This document shows, piece by piece, positions 42,105 through 50,178 of a stretch of 64,000 bases of DNA. The notes beneath the pieces were generated by a model that was not told where the DNA came from, searched no databases, and was given only the letters and a program-made list of their open reading frames with translations. The translations under genes and the position numbers were made by a program. The first letter of the stretch is position 1. Every line of letters starts with the position of its first letter. The stretch is from an uncultured Prochlorococcus sp. (GTDB lineage Bacteria; Cyanobacteriota; Cyanobacteriia; PCC-6307; Cyanobiaceae), in the NCBI GenBank assembly GCA_902564695.1, contig CACFCB010000001.1:62001-126000 (forward strand). Direction: 5' to 3'.

Positions 42105-42697
42105 GCAATAACTTGTGAATCACTTTTATTCACAAAGCTTATATTTAAAATGTACAGATGCCGTGAATAATTACTTATCTTTACTTGTGCTAAGAAAAAA
42201 TTAATATTTTAGTGGGTTTTAATCCTTTAAAAATAATAATTACTCATGGCAAAGTCTTTAATCATAAGTCATCGTTAAGTTGAATTCATTATGAGGGAAA
42301 AATGTCTAGAGTTATGAACTGGGTTTTACTTCAATTGGCTATGAGTTTTTACGGAGACTCATTGAAAGAATTTTATATTGAAAATGATTAGATATTTTTT
42401 AGTTTTGACTATATTTTTTCATTGTTAGAATCTTAATGAAGTTACTTACTCAATTCAGCATCCCAAAACCAAGCATGGCTGATTTGGCTATGGTTGTCAG
42501 TAGTTCTAAAAAGGCAAAAAATGTATCAAGTTCAAAAAATTCATTCTTAAAGTTTAGAACTTTTGTTTGATACTTTGTTTGCTTTAATCCCTACATCTTG
42601 ATTATTAAAAATACTTCTAAAATATAGTCTTGAAATAATGCTCCAAGCGATAGTTGTTTTAGTTTCCTTTATTCTTGCGTTAGTAGGGATTCAAATT
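42105..42697. other. AT-rich spacer with one possible microprotein (42302-42391)
   Basis: About 590 bases. The only candidate is a 29-residue ATG frame at 42302-42391 (SRVMNWVLLQLAMSFYGDSL near its start). A GAGGGAAAA lies just before it and could serve as an RBS. Nothing else is recognised. Confidence 0.4.
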
Positions 42698-43174
42698 TTA
42701 ATTTCTAGCTATTATTAATTTTTTGTTAGCACTTAATCTTTTAGATGGAAATTCTATTTTTGGAATAACAAGTTCATTTCTGGTTAATTGATTTAAAACA
42801 ATACTTCCCTCTTTTCCTGATTCTGATCGATGAAAAGTTTCAATGGGTATTTGTAGTGCACCCATTGGCCGATTAAAAAAAAACGACATGATGCGTAGTT
42901 CATACCATTTAAAATTAATTAAAGTCAAAGAACGACTACCTTCAATCACCAAATTGTGATCAATTTGATGTTTATGAACGAAATATTACTCAAAATTGTC
43001 GCTATTAGGATGAGATATTGCATTTTCTTGATGGATAACAATATCAGCACCATTTGAGCCTTTTACGCTTTTGTCAAATAATGAGACTTGTGGAGTTTCT
43101 CGAACAACATGAATAGGAATTAAATTGAGACGTATTTTTAATTCTCCTTTTCCATAAACTATTAATAATCGAAA
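42698..43174 (-). pseudogene. Cupin-like protein gene interrupted by an in-frame stop
   Basis: On the minus strand, one frame is open from 43174 down to 42698 except for a TAA at 42986-42988. It reads IPIHVVRETPQVSLFDKSVK, then ADIVIHQENAISHPNSD, the stop, then HKHQIDHNLVIEGSRSLTLI and IPIETFHRSESGKEGSIVLN. The histidine-rich strands (HKHQIDH, then FHRSESG) suggest a cupin-type beta barrel. No start codon is found at the 5' end. The part after the stop alone could begin at GTG 42952 (84 residues), but it would lack half the fold. Confidence 0.6.
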
Positions 43175-43257
43175 CTAATTAATTAATAAACTTCGCTTTT
43201 ATTTTGGCAGATGTTCTTATCTCCATGACGATTATTAATATGTTTGAAAAACTCTTC

Positions 43258-43926
43258 TCATATGGAAACTAGATTTTTTAACTCTGAAAAAGAAAATACT
43301 TGATTGTTTAATAGCGAACCTTCCAAAGACTCTTGCTGTATTGATCTAGAAGCTAAAACCCAAGGCCCTCCTTCGTATAAAGGTATAAAATGATCTATAT
43401 AAAAACTTTTTCCTTTTAAATCCTTTTTGGAAATCGGATCCAGGTATTGACTTGAATAACTCTTGCTTAAGTATCCATTTCCAGTGTGAGTTATATCTTT
43501 TGTAAGGATAACAATTAGATTCCCATGAATGTGTCTGTAGACCATCGTGACGATATCATTTTTGACTCTATATTTGTCACCTTCGTTTTTGCCTCCAACT
43601 ATTACTTCAGAACCAATTTCATTTGTATCTCCAAAAGTAAAAGTGTTTTTCCCATGAGTTTGCTCAAATGATCGCCTAACTCGATGAATAGCAACTTCCC
43701 AAAGTTGAGAGGAAATTGCATTATTTATTTGTTCATCATCAATTCTCTCAACTTTTGCCTTTAAATCTTTTCCTATAGTGAATGTTCCTTTTATTTCTTT
43801 TTCTCCATTTGTCCAAGAGCAGCTTCCTTCATAACCTGGAAAATCAGACTCCCATGTATATCGATTCTCATAAGCTCTTTTAAATAAATGCGTACAGTCG
43901 TCACCTTTGCTCAATGTGCTGAACAT
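43258..43926 (-). CDS. DUF3386 family protein
   Basis: A 222-residue soluble protein. It matches the cyanobacterial/plant DUF3386 family: LFKRAYENRYTWESDFPGYE near the start, then IDDEQINNAISSQLWEVAIH, VRRSFEQTHGKNTFTFGD, and GNLIVILTKDITHTGNGYLS. The family has a predicted beta-rich lipocalin-like shape and no known role. A cysteine near residue 10 and another near 36 are not part of an obvious site. It stands alone between AT-rich spacers. Confidence 0.8.
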   Translation of the reverse strand: MFSTLSKGDDCTHLFKRAYENRYTWESDFPGYEGSCSWTNGEKEIKGTFTIGKDLKAKVERIDDEQINNAISSQLWEVAIHRVRRSFEQTHGKNTFTFGDTNEIGSEVIVGGKNEGDKYRVKNDIVTMVYRHIHGNLIVILTKDITHTGNGYLSKSYSSQYLDPISKKDLKGKSFYIDHFIPLYEGGPWVLASRSIQQESLEGSLLNNQVFSFSELKNLVSI

Positions 43927-44241
43927 AACCTACTTTTATTGACATAATAGATATTTAATATATTAATCGATTAATTGATTGATTTCAAATTATTCTTTTT
44001 TTATTGGAAATTTCGAAAGCATTAATTAAAATCATAAATAAGTTTCTTCTAAAAAGTAATCTTTAATCTCTTTCTGTGAAATCTAAAATTTTTAATAGGC
44101 AAGTCAATGTATAGAATGTCTTTCTTTAAAAATATTTGAGGTGTAAATGTCTTGCATTAAATTTTTAATATATTTATGAAGAATTTTTGGATTATTTGGT
44201 TAAACGATAAAGCAAATATTTAATCTTAATGGGTGCAAAGT
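43927..44241. other. AT-rich spacer, nothing recognised
   Basis: About 315 bases between the DUF3386 gene start and the stop of a small membrane-protein gene. It has very high AT content, no credible frame and no RNA gene. Confidence 0.4.
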
Positions 44242-44502
44242 TTATATTTTTGAATTCTCTGAGGAGGTTTTCTTGTTTTTATTTTTGATAGTCTCATTTT
44301 GGCTATCAGACCTCTCATCCCATCCCCAGCTTTTTTTTATTTGTTTCAATGATCTTCCATTACCCTTTTGTTGTTTGCTTAAAGGTATCCAACTCCAATC
44401 AATTAAAAGAGTAGCAGCAATCCCAAAAAGAAGATGACCAAAAAGTACACCTGCTACATCAATCGCTGTAAGTGATTCTTGACCAATAGATGGATCGTAC
44501 AA
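44242..44502 (-). CDS. Small membrane protein with basic cytoplasmic tail
   Basis: An 86-residue protein. A hydrophobic segment (IDVAGVLFGHLLFGIAATLL) is followed by a tryptophan-rich juxtamembrane part (IDWSWIPLSKQQKGNG). The long polar tail is rich in Lys, Asn and Ser. No family is recognised. The composition supports a real gene. Confidence 0.55.
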   Translation of the reverse strand: MYDPSIGQESLTAIDVAGVLFGHLLFGIAATLLIDWSWIPLSKQQKGNGRSLKQIKKSWGWDERSDSQNETIKNKNKKTSSENSKI

Positions 44503-44818
44503 ACTTATTCTGCTGTATGAGCTAACTCATTATAGAAATATTTAAAAAAAAGACTTATTAGACATTAGGGTAAACTCAAAAGTATGTAATTTATAATGAT
44601 TATTAATACATCGAAAATATTCAAGTAATCATTACTGATTGCAATTTATATATTTATCTTAAATATATATAATATATATCGATATTTTAAGATGAATTTA
44701 ACAAAAAAAGAACTAAAAGTATCTTCTTTTAAAATTTCTCAAGATAAAAAATAAATCAAAAATCATTAATGATTGGCAAAAAGTTTTTTTACTTGTGCGA
44801 TAATTAATTAAAGCTTAA

Positions 44819-44989
44819 TCGGATTGTCTTAATCAGGATGTCAGTCGACGACTTTGGCAAGATGTAGCTAATAGGCAAATCGATTTTGATCGAGTAATAA
44901 ATCTTATGTATAGTTGTGAATTTAATGAGGATGATAATGAAATAAAAAAAGTGGATGAAATTTATCAGAGGATCGTCTTAGTGGGCTGA
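44819..44989 (+). pseudogene. Start-less conserved-looking fragment
   Basis: A 56-residue open frame with protein-like composition (SRRLWQDVANRQIDFDRVIN, then CEFNEDDNEIKKVDEIYQR) and no start codon between the upstream TAA and the conserved part. It is either a degraded gene or a case of non-standard initiation. The surrounding spacer, 44503-45231, shows no other gene. Confidence 0.35.
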
Positions 44990-45231
44990 GGGAAATATAA
45001 GATAGTTTTTTATTCTAATATTTAAAAGATAAATTTTCCTTTTATTAATTAAAAAATATTGGTGTAATTTTTGTTGAATATTTCGCAACTTTTATATTTT
45101 GAGAATTTTAAAAGTATTTCTTTGAATTATTAATAAACTTAAGATGCTGAATATTTGATAATAAGTGGCTTGGAAAAAGTTTTTTGCTTTGTCTGAGACC
45201 AAATAATAAATTTTAAATATAGAATTTCCTA

Positions 45232-45312
45232 ATGGTTCATATTACTTTTGCTTTTATGTTCGGTTGTCCACCACCAAGTCCTCACAATACTCCGTTACAT
45301 TACTTTACATAA
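45232..45312 (+). CDS. Possible 26-residue leader peptide before the hli cluster
   Basis: An ATG-started frame: MVHITFAFMFGCPPPSPHNT then PLHYFT. It ends 15 bases before the first hli gene. The C-P-P-P run and the position suggest a leader or a tiny membrane peptide, since polyproline can stall ribosomes. No clear RBS. Speculative. Confidence 0.35.
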   Translation: MVHITFAFMFGCPPPSPHNTPLHYFT

Positions 45313-45327
45313 ATCAAAACTTCTAAA

Positions 45328-45435
45328 ATGACTCCTGAAGCAGAAAAGTTTAACGGCTGGGCGGCAATGCTCGGCTTCGTTGCAGCCTTCGGTGCTTATG
45401 CAACAACTGGACAAATCATTCCAGGAATTTTCTAA
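45328..45435 (+). CDS. hli: High-light-inducible protein (first of four)
   Basis: A 35-residue single-helix protein with the Hli pattern: EAEKFNGWAAMLGFVAAFGA followed by YATTGQIIPGIF. Hli proteins are one-helix relatives of LHC antennae. They sit in the thylakoid membrane, bind chlorophyll and carotenoid, and protect photosystems under stress. The E-x-x-N-x-x-A-M core is present. This is the first of four genes in tandem. It was found by direct reading, as it is below the usual ORF length cut-off. Confidence 0.9.
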   Translation: MTPEAEKFNGWAAMLGFVAAFGAYATTGQIIPGIF

Positions 45436-45437
45436 TC

Positions 45438-45557
45438 ATGCAACCATCAAACAAAACAATTCTTGAAAGAAGTATCGGAAGACCTGCCATGATGGCTTTT
45501 GTTCTTCTTACAGGGATTTACCTTTCAACTGGTCAACTTATACCTGGAGTTGTGTAA
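45438..45557 (+). CDS. hli: High-light-inducible protein (second of four)
   Basis: A 39-residue one-helix protein: ILERSIGRPAMMAFVLLTGI then YLSTGQLIPGVV. The core differs from the first copy: E-x-x-I-G-R-P-A-M-M, with G in place of the usual chlorophyll-binding N. The two types may form different helix pairs. It starts two bases after the first hli stop and ends overlapping the third by one base (TAATG). Confidence 0.9.
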   Translation: MQPSNKTILERSIGRPAMMAFVLLTGIYLSTGQLIPGVV

Positions 45558-45703
45558 TGTCTACTCAAAAAAACAACACAAGAAACATTGACCCTGAAAA
45601 GGTAACAGCGGAAAGGCTAAATGGCTACGCAGCATTATTAGGCTGTATTGCGCTTGTTGGAGCATATGCTACAACCGGCCAAATTATTCCAGGTTTTGTT
45701 TAA
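45557..45703 (+). CDS. hli: High-light-inducible protein (third of four)
   Basis: A 48-residue one-helix protein with a longer soluble N-terminus (about 20 residues, NTRNIDPEKVTAER) and the core ERLNGYAALLGCIALVGAYA followed by TTGQIIPGFV. It keeps the conserved Glu and Asn of the chlorophyll-binding motif, while Met is replaced by Leu. Its start overlaps the second hli stop by one base, and its stop overlaps the start of the fourth gene's ATG, forming a TAATG chain. Confidence 0.9.
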   Translation: MSTQKNNTRNIDPEKVTAERLNGYAALLGCIALVGAYATTGQIIPGFV

Positions 45704-45823
45704 TGATAAAAAAAACACTGGAAAACTGCTGAACAAATGAACGTCCGTTTAGCAATGATGGGCTTATTTGCAGCAGTAAACAACTATGGTTTCACTGGCT
45801 GGATTATTCCAGGCATTGATTAA
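45703..45823 (+). pseudogene. hli: High-light-inducible protein (fourth of four), frame-shifted at an A8 run
   Basis: The ATG at 45703 (part of TAATG after the third gene) reads only nine residues, then hits a TGA because the run of eight A's at 45708-45715 throws off the frame. With one A fewer it reads MIKKHWKTAEQMNVRLAMMG then LFAAVNNYGFTGWIIPGID, a full Hli. Alternatively an ATG at 45737 gives MNVRLAMMGLFAAVNNYGFT and the rest (28 residues) without the glutamate in the conserved TAEQMN motif. So it is a broken gene, a slippage-dependent gene or a sequencing error. Confidence 0.75.
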
Positions 45824-45860
45824 AATAGTAATAAAACTTTTACGAATTAAATTGAATCAT

Positions 45861-46055
45861 TTAAAGGAAAATCCCTTTTGATTGGATGAAAATATGAAAA
45901 GATGGATTATGAAGATATTCAAGATATAAAGCAATAATCAATGCACCACTAAGACAGCTAATGGCAATGATTGATCCAAAAATAAAAATTTGTTTTTTTC
46001 TTTCCTTTGGCTTACTATTTACAATTTTAAATCTCCTTAATCTTGAGACAGTCAT
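45861..46055 (-). CDS. Small basic single-helix membrane protein
   Basis: A 64-residue protein. A strongly basic N-terminus (TVSRLRRFKIVNSKPKERKK) is followed by one helix (IFIFGSIIAISCLSGALIIA), a short tail and the end SKGIFL. No family is recognised. It lies just downstream of, and convergent with, the hli cluster. Confidence 0.5.
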   Translation of the reverse strand: MTVSRLRRFKIVNSKPKERKKQIFIFGSIIAISCLSGALIIALYLEYLHNPSFHIFIQSKGIFL

Positions 46056-46122
46056 TTCAATTTTTTATCTAATAAATATCTAGCTAGATCAATTGTGTAT
46101 TATCAATTATTTAAGATTTTCT

Positions 46123-46494
46123 TTATGAAACCCTCTCTTCAGTAGAAATAGCTTCACATGAATATTCTAGAATTTCTCCATTTGGTAAAAGTTGAGCTAA
46201 TCGGGGGTTATTTATTCTCAACCCACTCTTTTGGTCTTTGTAACTCCAAAACCATTTTTTATCTGTAAAAGAAATGTCCCCCACTTTGAATGAAACTGGG
46301 AGCATAAGTTTGATTTTGCGCCAATTCAGAACAACAAATGCTCCTTTATCAATATTTTCAAGATCATTAGTTATTGCAAAATCTCCATTTAGGTTGTTTC
46401 TAATAACTGCAGTTAATTTATCTCCATCACAATTGAAATTTGGTGAAGGATTAAGACTTATTAGAAGACTAATAAATAATGAAATTAAATTCAT
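46123..46494 (-). CDS. Small secreted protein, unknown function
   Basis: About 123 residues starting at the second ATG: a signal-like MNLISLFISLLISLNPSPN precedes a soluble domain (KLTAVIRNNLNGDFAITNDL, then KWFWSYKDQKSGLRINNPR). It has two cysteines (FNCDG and EYSCEA) that could form a disulfide. An upstream ATG at 46527 would add 11 residues and spoil the signal. No family is recognised. Confidence 0.55.
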   Translation of the reverse strand: MNLISLFISLLISLNPSPNFNCDGDKLTAVIRNNLNGDFAITNDLENIDKGAFVVLNWRKIKLMLPVSFKVGDISFTDKKWFWSYKDQKSGLRINNPRLAQLLPNGEILEYSCEAISTEERVS

Positions 46495-46527
46495 TTGATT
46501 TTTTTCTACGAGCAACAATTTAATCAA

Positions 46528-47182
46528 AATATAAGGTTGATTCGTGAATGATTGTTGTGAATTGTTGTACTAAACTTTTTTATGAAAAAGGAGTTTATTT
46601 ACTCAGATCAGCAATTTTGACAACAAAATTTTATGCTTTATCAAATCAATAAATACTAGTTATAAGTCTAGAACAATTACCTGCAGATATTTTGAATTAT
46701 TGCTTACTGTAGCGAAAAAATCTCTTTCTGGAAATGTTTTTACCACTGATGTCCAAAAAGATCACGATGGGAAACGTGAAGATTTTGCTCCAAATGATTT
46801 ATTAGATTGATCTTAGGGAGCCTACAAATAATAAATAACTATTATAGCTATTGAGGCAAAATTTCGGGGTTGGTTGCTGGGTGGAATTGTTATTCAGATA
46901 CAGAGAAAAATCATCTTAAATGCTCCTAGAAAAATCGAATAACTTTCTTTGGAAATTTTTATGACATCTGATTTAGATCCTCAAAAATTAAATGTTTTAC
47001 AAAATATTGCTGAAAAATTTACGATTAAAATTAATTTAGAAGGCTCTAAACTGTCAAATTAAATTTGAAATAAAAATTTTTGAATATAACTTGAATATTT
47101 TTTTAAGATTAATTATTTATCTGTTTTTTTAAAGCTCTTTAAGTGAATTGTCTTTAACTTTGTTTAACCCAAGTAGTAGCCG
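46528..47182. other. Low-density spacer with degraded-looking fragments
   Basis: About 650 bases. Short open stretches read like protein but have no proper start: TTDVQKDHDGKREDFAPNDL (about 46742-46810), and KFRGWLLGGIVIQIQRKIIL (about 46859-46941). A 33-residue ATG frame lies at 46961-47062 (SDLDPQKLNVLQNIAEKFTI). I take these as remnants rather than intact genes. Confidence 0.4.
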
Positions 47183-47505
47183 TCAGATTAATCCTGCATT
47201 CATTAAAACAGCTTGAATTTGAAGAGGGAATAAATGAAATATCAAAGTTGTGGGAACTATAAAAGTCAGCAAGAGTATTGCACCTGATCTTTGCTTAAAG
47301 CCAGATATGAAAAGAATTGTTCCAATTATTAAGCAAAAGATTGCTGAAATTAATAATAAAGTTGCTATTGGTAAAGGAATATTTTTTTCGTTGAGATAGT
47401 CTGAACTATTCTTTCAAAATTTATTATTTTAACAGGTACTGTATAAATAAAAACTGATGAAATTAATATTCTTGTAAAAAAGTCTTTTGTTTTTTCTGAA
47501 TTCAT
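47183..47505 (-). pseudogene. DoxX-like membrane protein gene, frame-shifted at an A7 run
   Basis: The ATG at 47505 reads MNSEKTKDFFTRILISSVFI then a conserved-looking IVQTISTKK, and meets TAG after the run of seven A's (T7 on the plus strand, 47382-47388). One extra A restores IPLPIATLLLISAIFCLIIG, FISGFKQRSGAILLL and PTTLIFHLFPLQIQAVLM to a TGA at 47183. The four-helix pattern and motifs fit the DoxX/DUF family of membrane redox-associated proteins. It appears inactivated by a single-base loss. Confidence 0.7.
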
Positions 47506-47707
47506 TTTAAATACCTTCATAATAAAACTGACGTTTTTAATTTAGTATTTATGAAAAAAGGTAAATTAATTTTTTCTATTATGTTTAAATAATTAAGTTT
47601 GTGTGGATATCTTTAGGTTTGTTAAGAAAAATGGTTGCAATAGGGTATGATTATCCATCATAAAAAAGATACTTTGCTATCTTGTATATATCAGTTGATT
47701 TTTAATA

Positions 47708-47839
47708 ATGACTAGGAATTGGAGTTCTGGACCATCTTTTTATAAAAAGGGTTCTTTTCATAATAAAATTGGAATGATATCTCTTTGGATATTTATATTT
47801 TTAGTCTCTATCCAAATTGTATTAATGATTTTTAATTGA
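47708..47839 (+). CDS. Possible 43-residue small membrane protein
   Basis: An ATG-started frame of 43 residues. The soluble start is MTRNWSSGPSFYKKGSFHNK and one hydrophobic helix (MISLWIFIFLVSIQIVLMIF) follows. The composition is protein-like. It is in the 47506-47946 spacer, which otherwise has nothing recognised. Confidence 0.5.
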   Translation: MTRNWSSGPSFYKKGSFHNKIGMISLWIFIFLVSIQIVLMIFN

Positions 47840-47946
47840 GTTATTTTGAAATAATTTGTCAATATTGCCTGACTTCTAAATAAATATTATTTGATTGGGA
47901 CTATAGAATGAATTTAGTTTTCAATTGATCTTTTTAAAATTTACTT

Positions 47947-48195
47947 ATGATTCTTCTTAAAATCACTAACGCTTCTGATGTGGTTGCTTCTAAAGCAGGC
48001 AAATTATTTGAGAAAATGACTCCAGAAATGATTGATCAAAAATTAGTTGAAAGCCAAGTTATTCAACAAATGATTGATCAACTTCAGTTGGAAGGTTTGG
48101 AAGGTCAAATTTCTAGCGTTAGAGGGTTAGATGTTGTTGAAGATTCTTTGACAACAAAAAGTAATTTTAAAGTTAGGAGTACTAAGATTTTTTGA
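47947..48195 (+). CDS. Conserved small protein, function unknown
   Basis: An 82-residue soluble protein with helix-and-strand composition: ILLKITNASDVVASKAGKLF, then QQMIDQLQLEGLEGQISSVR, and a basic tail (KSNFKVRSTKIF). A possible AATTT-rich leader precedes the ATG and no strong RBS is seen. I recall similar small proteins in other picocyanobacteria but cannot assign a family. Confidence 0.65.
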   Translation: MILLKITNASDVVASKAGKLFEKMTPEMIDQKLVESQVIQQMIDQLQLEGLEGQISSVRGLDVVEDSLTTKSNFKVRSTKIF

Positions 48196-48444
48196 GTGCA
48201 GAATTTTTCGGATTTTGTTTTGCATTAGCTTAGATATAAAAATAAATAACTAAAAAATTGAAAATCTAGTCTTTTTATATTATCTAGTCTCTATACCTTA
48301 TGTTGGAATTTGATTTAACCTTTTGCCTTGATTTATTTAAGAAGAGATTTTTCTTGTAAAAACTTAATTATTTATTATTAAGAAGAGTTTGGTTTTTTCT
48401 GCTCTAATTTATTTATTCTTAGATCATATTAGAAGTATTGTTTT

Positions 48445-49206
48445 TTGGCTTTTGGTCCTCCTAAAGTAACTAATGAAGAAGAGCGTCTCAGAGCTTTGGC
48501 AGAGTATCGGATCTTAGGTACTCAGCCGGAACAATGCTATGACGATATAACTAAAATTGCTTCTTTAACTTGTGGAACTCCCATATCTTTGATGAGTTTG
48601 GTTGATGCTGATAGACAATGGTTTAAATCAAAATGTGGATTTGAAACGCAAGAAACCTCAAGAGATGTTTCTTTTTGTGCTCATGCAATTGCAAGTCCAG
48701 AACCTTTGATTGTTGAAGATGCCCTTTTAGATGAGCGTTTTAAATCCAATCCATTGGTAGTTGAGGAACCCAAAATAAGATTGTATGCAGGATTCCCTCT
48801 TCAAACTCCCAATGATCACCGCATTGGAACCCTTTGTGTAATTGATAGAAAACCAGGATATTTATCTAATAGACAACATCAAATTATGGAGGCATTATCC
48901 AGACAAGTTGTAACCTTGCTTGAGCTTCGTAAAAGATCTATGCGACTGCTTGATGCGCTTACCCATATGCATAATATGGAAGGTATTTTGACAACATGTT
49001 CTTATTGCAAAGAAGTAAGAGATTCAGATGGTGAATGGCAACATTTAGAAAAATATCTATCGAAGATTACAGATATTCGATTTAGTCATGGAATTTGTGA
49101 TTCATGTATGGAGAAGCACTTCCCTGATGTACTTGAAGTTTGGAGTGATGATAAACTTAACTTAGGAAGTACTAATAGAAAAAGCCGCAATGTAGAAAAA
49201 CTCTAA
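48445..49206 (+). CDS. GAF-domain protein with a C-terminal CxxC/CxxC module
   Basis: A 253-residue soluble protein. The GAF domain (residues 20-165) shows DDITKIASLTCGTPISLMSL, DVSFCAHAIASPEPLIVEDA and RLYAGFPLQTPNDHRIGTLC. After a helical linker comes CSYCKEVRDSDGEWQHLEKY, then FSHGICDSCMEKHFP, giving Cys185/Cys188 and Cys218/Cys221. These could hold a metal ion or form redox disulfides. There is no kinase, HAMP or cyclase domain. Similar C-terminal modules follow GAF or receiver domains in other bacteria. The start is a TTG at 48445 and could be a little different. Confidence 0.88.
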   Translation: MAFGPPKVTNEEERLRALAEYRILGTQPEQCYDDITKIASLTCGTPISLMSLVDADRQWFKSKCGFETQETSRDVSFCAHAIASPEPLIVEDALLDERFKSNPLVVEEPKIRLYAGFPLQTPNDHRIGTLCVIDRKPGYLSNRQHQIMEALSRQVVTLLELRKRSMRLLDALTHMHNMEGILTTCSYCKEVRDSDGEWQHLEKYLSKITDIRFSHGICDSCMEKHFPDVLEVWSDDKLNLGSTNRKSRNVEKL

Positions 49207-49311
49207 ATATTTTTTTCGACATAAAATAATTTCTTATCATTTATTCATTGCAAGACTTTTTAATGAATTTATAAATACAAGCAAATAAAATCTTAATCAA
49301 AAGTTTGAAAT

Positions 49312-50178
49312 ATGATTGGTTTTTTTGCTGCAATAGCAGCAGTATTTTCATGGACTTTGGCTTGCTCTATTTGGCGTAGAGAATCCAATAACTTGCTACC
49401 TAGGCAAATAAATATTTATAAAAATGTTATTGCTACTTTTTTCTTCTTGCCAGTGATGCTAACTTTTAGCTGGTCTTATGAGATTTACTATATAGTTATT
49501 CTGCTGTTAAGTGGAATAATTGGAATTGCAATCGGAGATACTTTATATATAAATGCACTTAAAATAATTGGAACTAGAAAGACGCTTTCATTTGAAGCTT
49601 TAACTCCTATATTCGCTACTATTTTAGGTACTGTAAGTATAAATGAAATATATCCGCAGAAAGTCTGGTTTGGTTCTTTATTAGTTTCTTTTTCATTGAT
49701 AATGATTATTCGTCAAAATACCTTTAAAAAAGATATTTCTAAAGATATAAATATTTATGGAATTATATGCGCATTAGGCTCTGTTTTATGTGCAGTTTTT
49801 GCTGCTTTAATGTCAAGATTTGTCTTAACGAGTTCTACTTTATCGCCTTTGCAAACTACTGAAATAAGGCTTTTATCAGCATCAATTTTCTTATTATTAA
49901 TATTTAAAAAAGACTTTTCTGCTCTTTTCCTTAAGAGATCAATAACTAAAAAAAGTCATTCCAATTTAATTTTGTCAACCTTTTTAGGTACTAATTTTGG
50001 AATCTTATTTCAACAAATAGTTTTTAAATCACTACCTATTGGAATTGCCTGGACTTTATTAAGCCTCTCTCCTGTTTTTGCGCTATTTATTTCAAAAAGG
50101 GAGGAAGATCAAATAAACAAATTAACTATTTTTTATTCTATTTTATCTTTTATTGGGGTTGGAGTTACTTTGATTTAA
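49312..50178 (+). CDS. EamA/DMT-family transporter
   Basis: A 288-residue membrane protein with about ten hydrophobic segments in two EamA repeats (IAAVFSWTLACSIWRRES at the start of the first and GIICALGSVLCAVFAALMS at the start of the second). ALTPIFATILGTVSINEIY and LSLSPVFALFISKREE are the conserved ends of each repeat. DMT members export metabolites or amino acids; the substrate cannot be told. Its stop overlaps the stop of the convergent gene by four bases. Confidence 0.9.
   Translation: MIGFFAAIAAVFSWTLACSIWRRESNNLLPRQINIYKNVIATFFFLPVMLTFSWSYEIYYIVILLLSGIIGIAIGDTLYINALKIIGTRKTLSFEALTPIFATILGTVSINEIYPQKVWFGSLLVSFSLIMIIRQNTFKKDISKDINIYGIICALGSVLCAVFAALMSRFVLTSSTLSPLQTTEIRLLSASIFLLLIFKKDFSALFLKRSITKKSHSNLILSTFLGTNFGILFQQIVFKSLPIGIAWTLLSLSPVFALFISKREEDQINKLTIFYSILSFIGVGVTLI

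Noticed and set aside
43258-43926. CpcT/CpeT phycobilin lyase
   Set aside because: Similar size and beta-rich look at first sight, but the YENRYTWESDFPGY and VRRSFEQTHGKNTF landmarks are those of DUF3386.
45240-45312. Yfr1-like small RNA
   Set aside because: The stretch aagtcctcacaatactccg only partly resembles the conserved ACTCCTCACAC core of Yfr1 and lacks its flanking stems.
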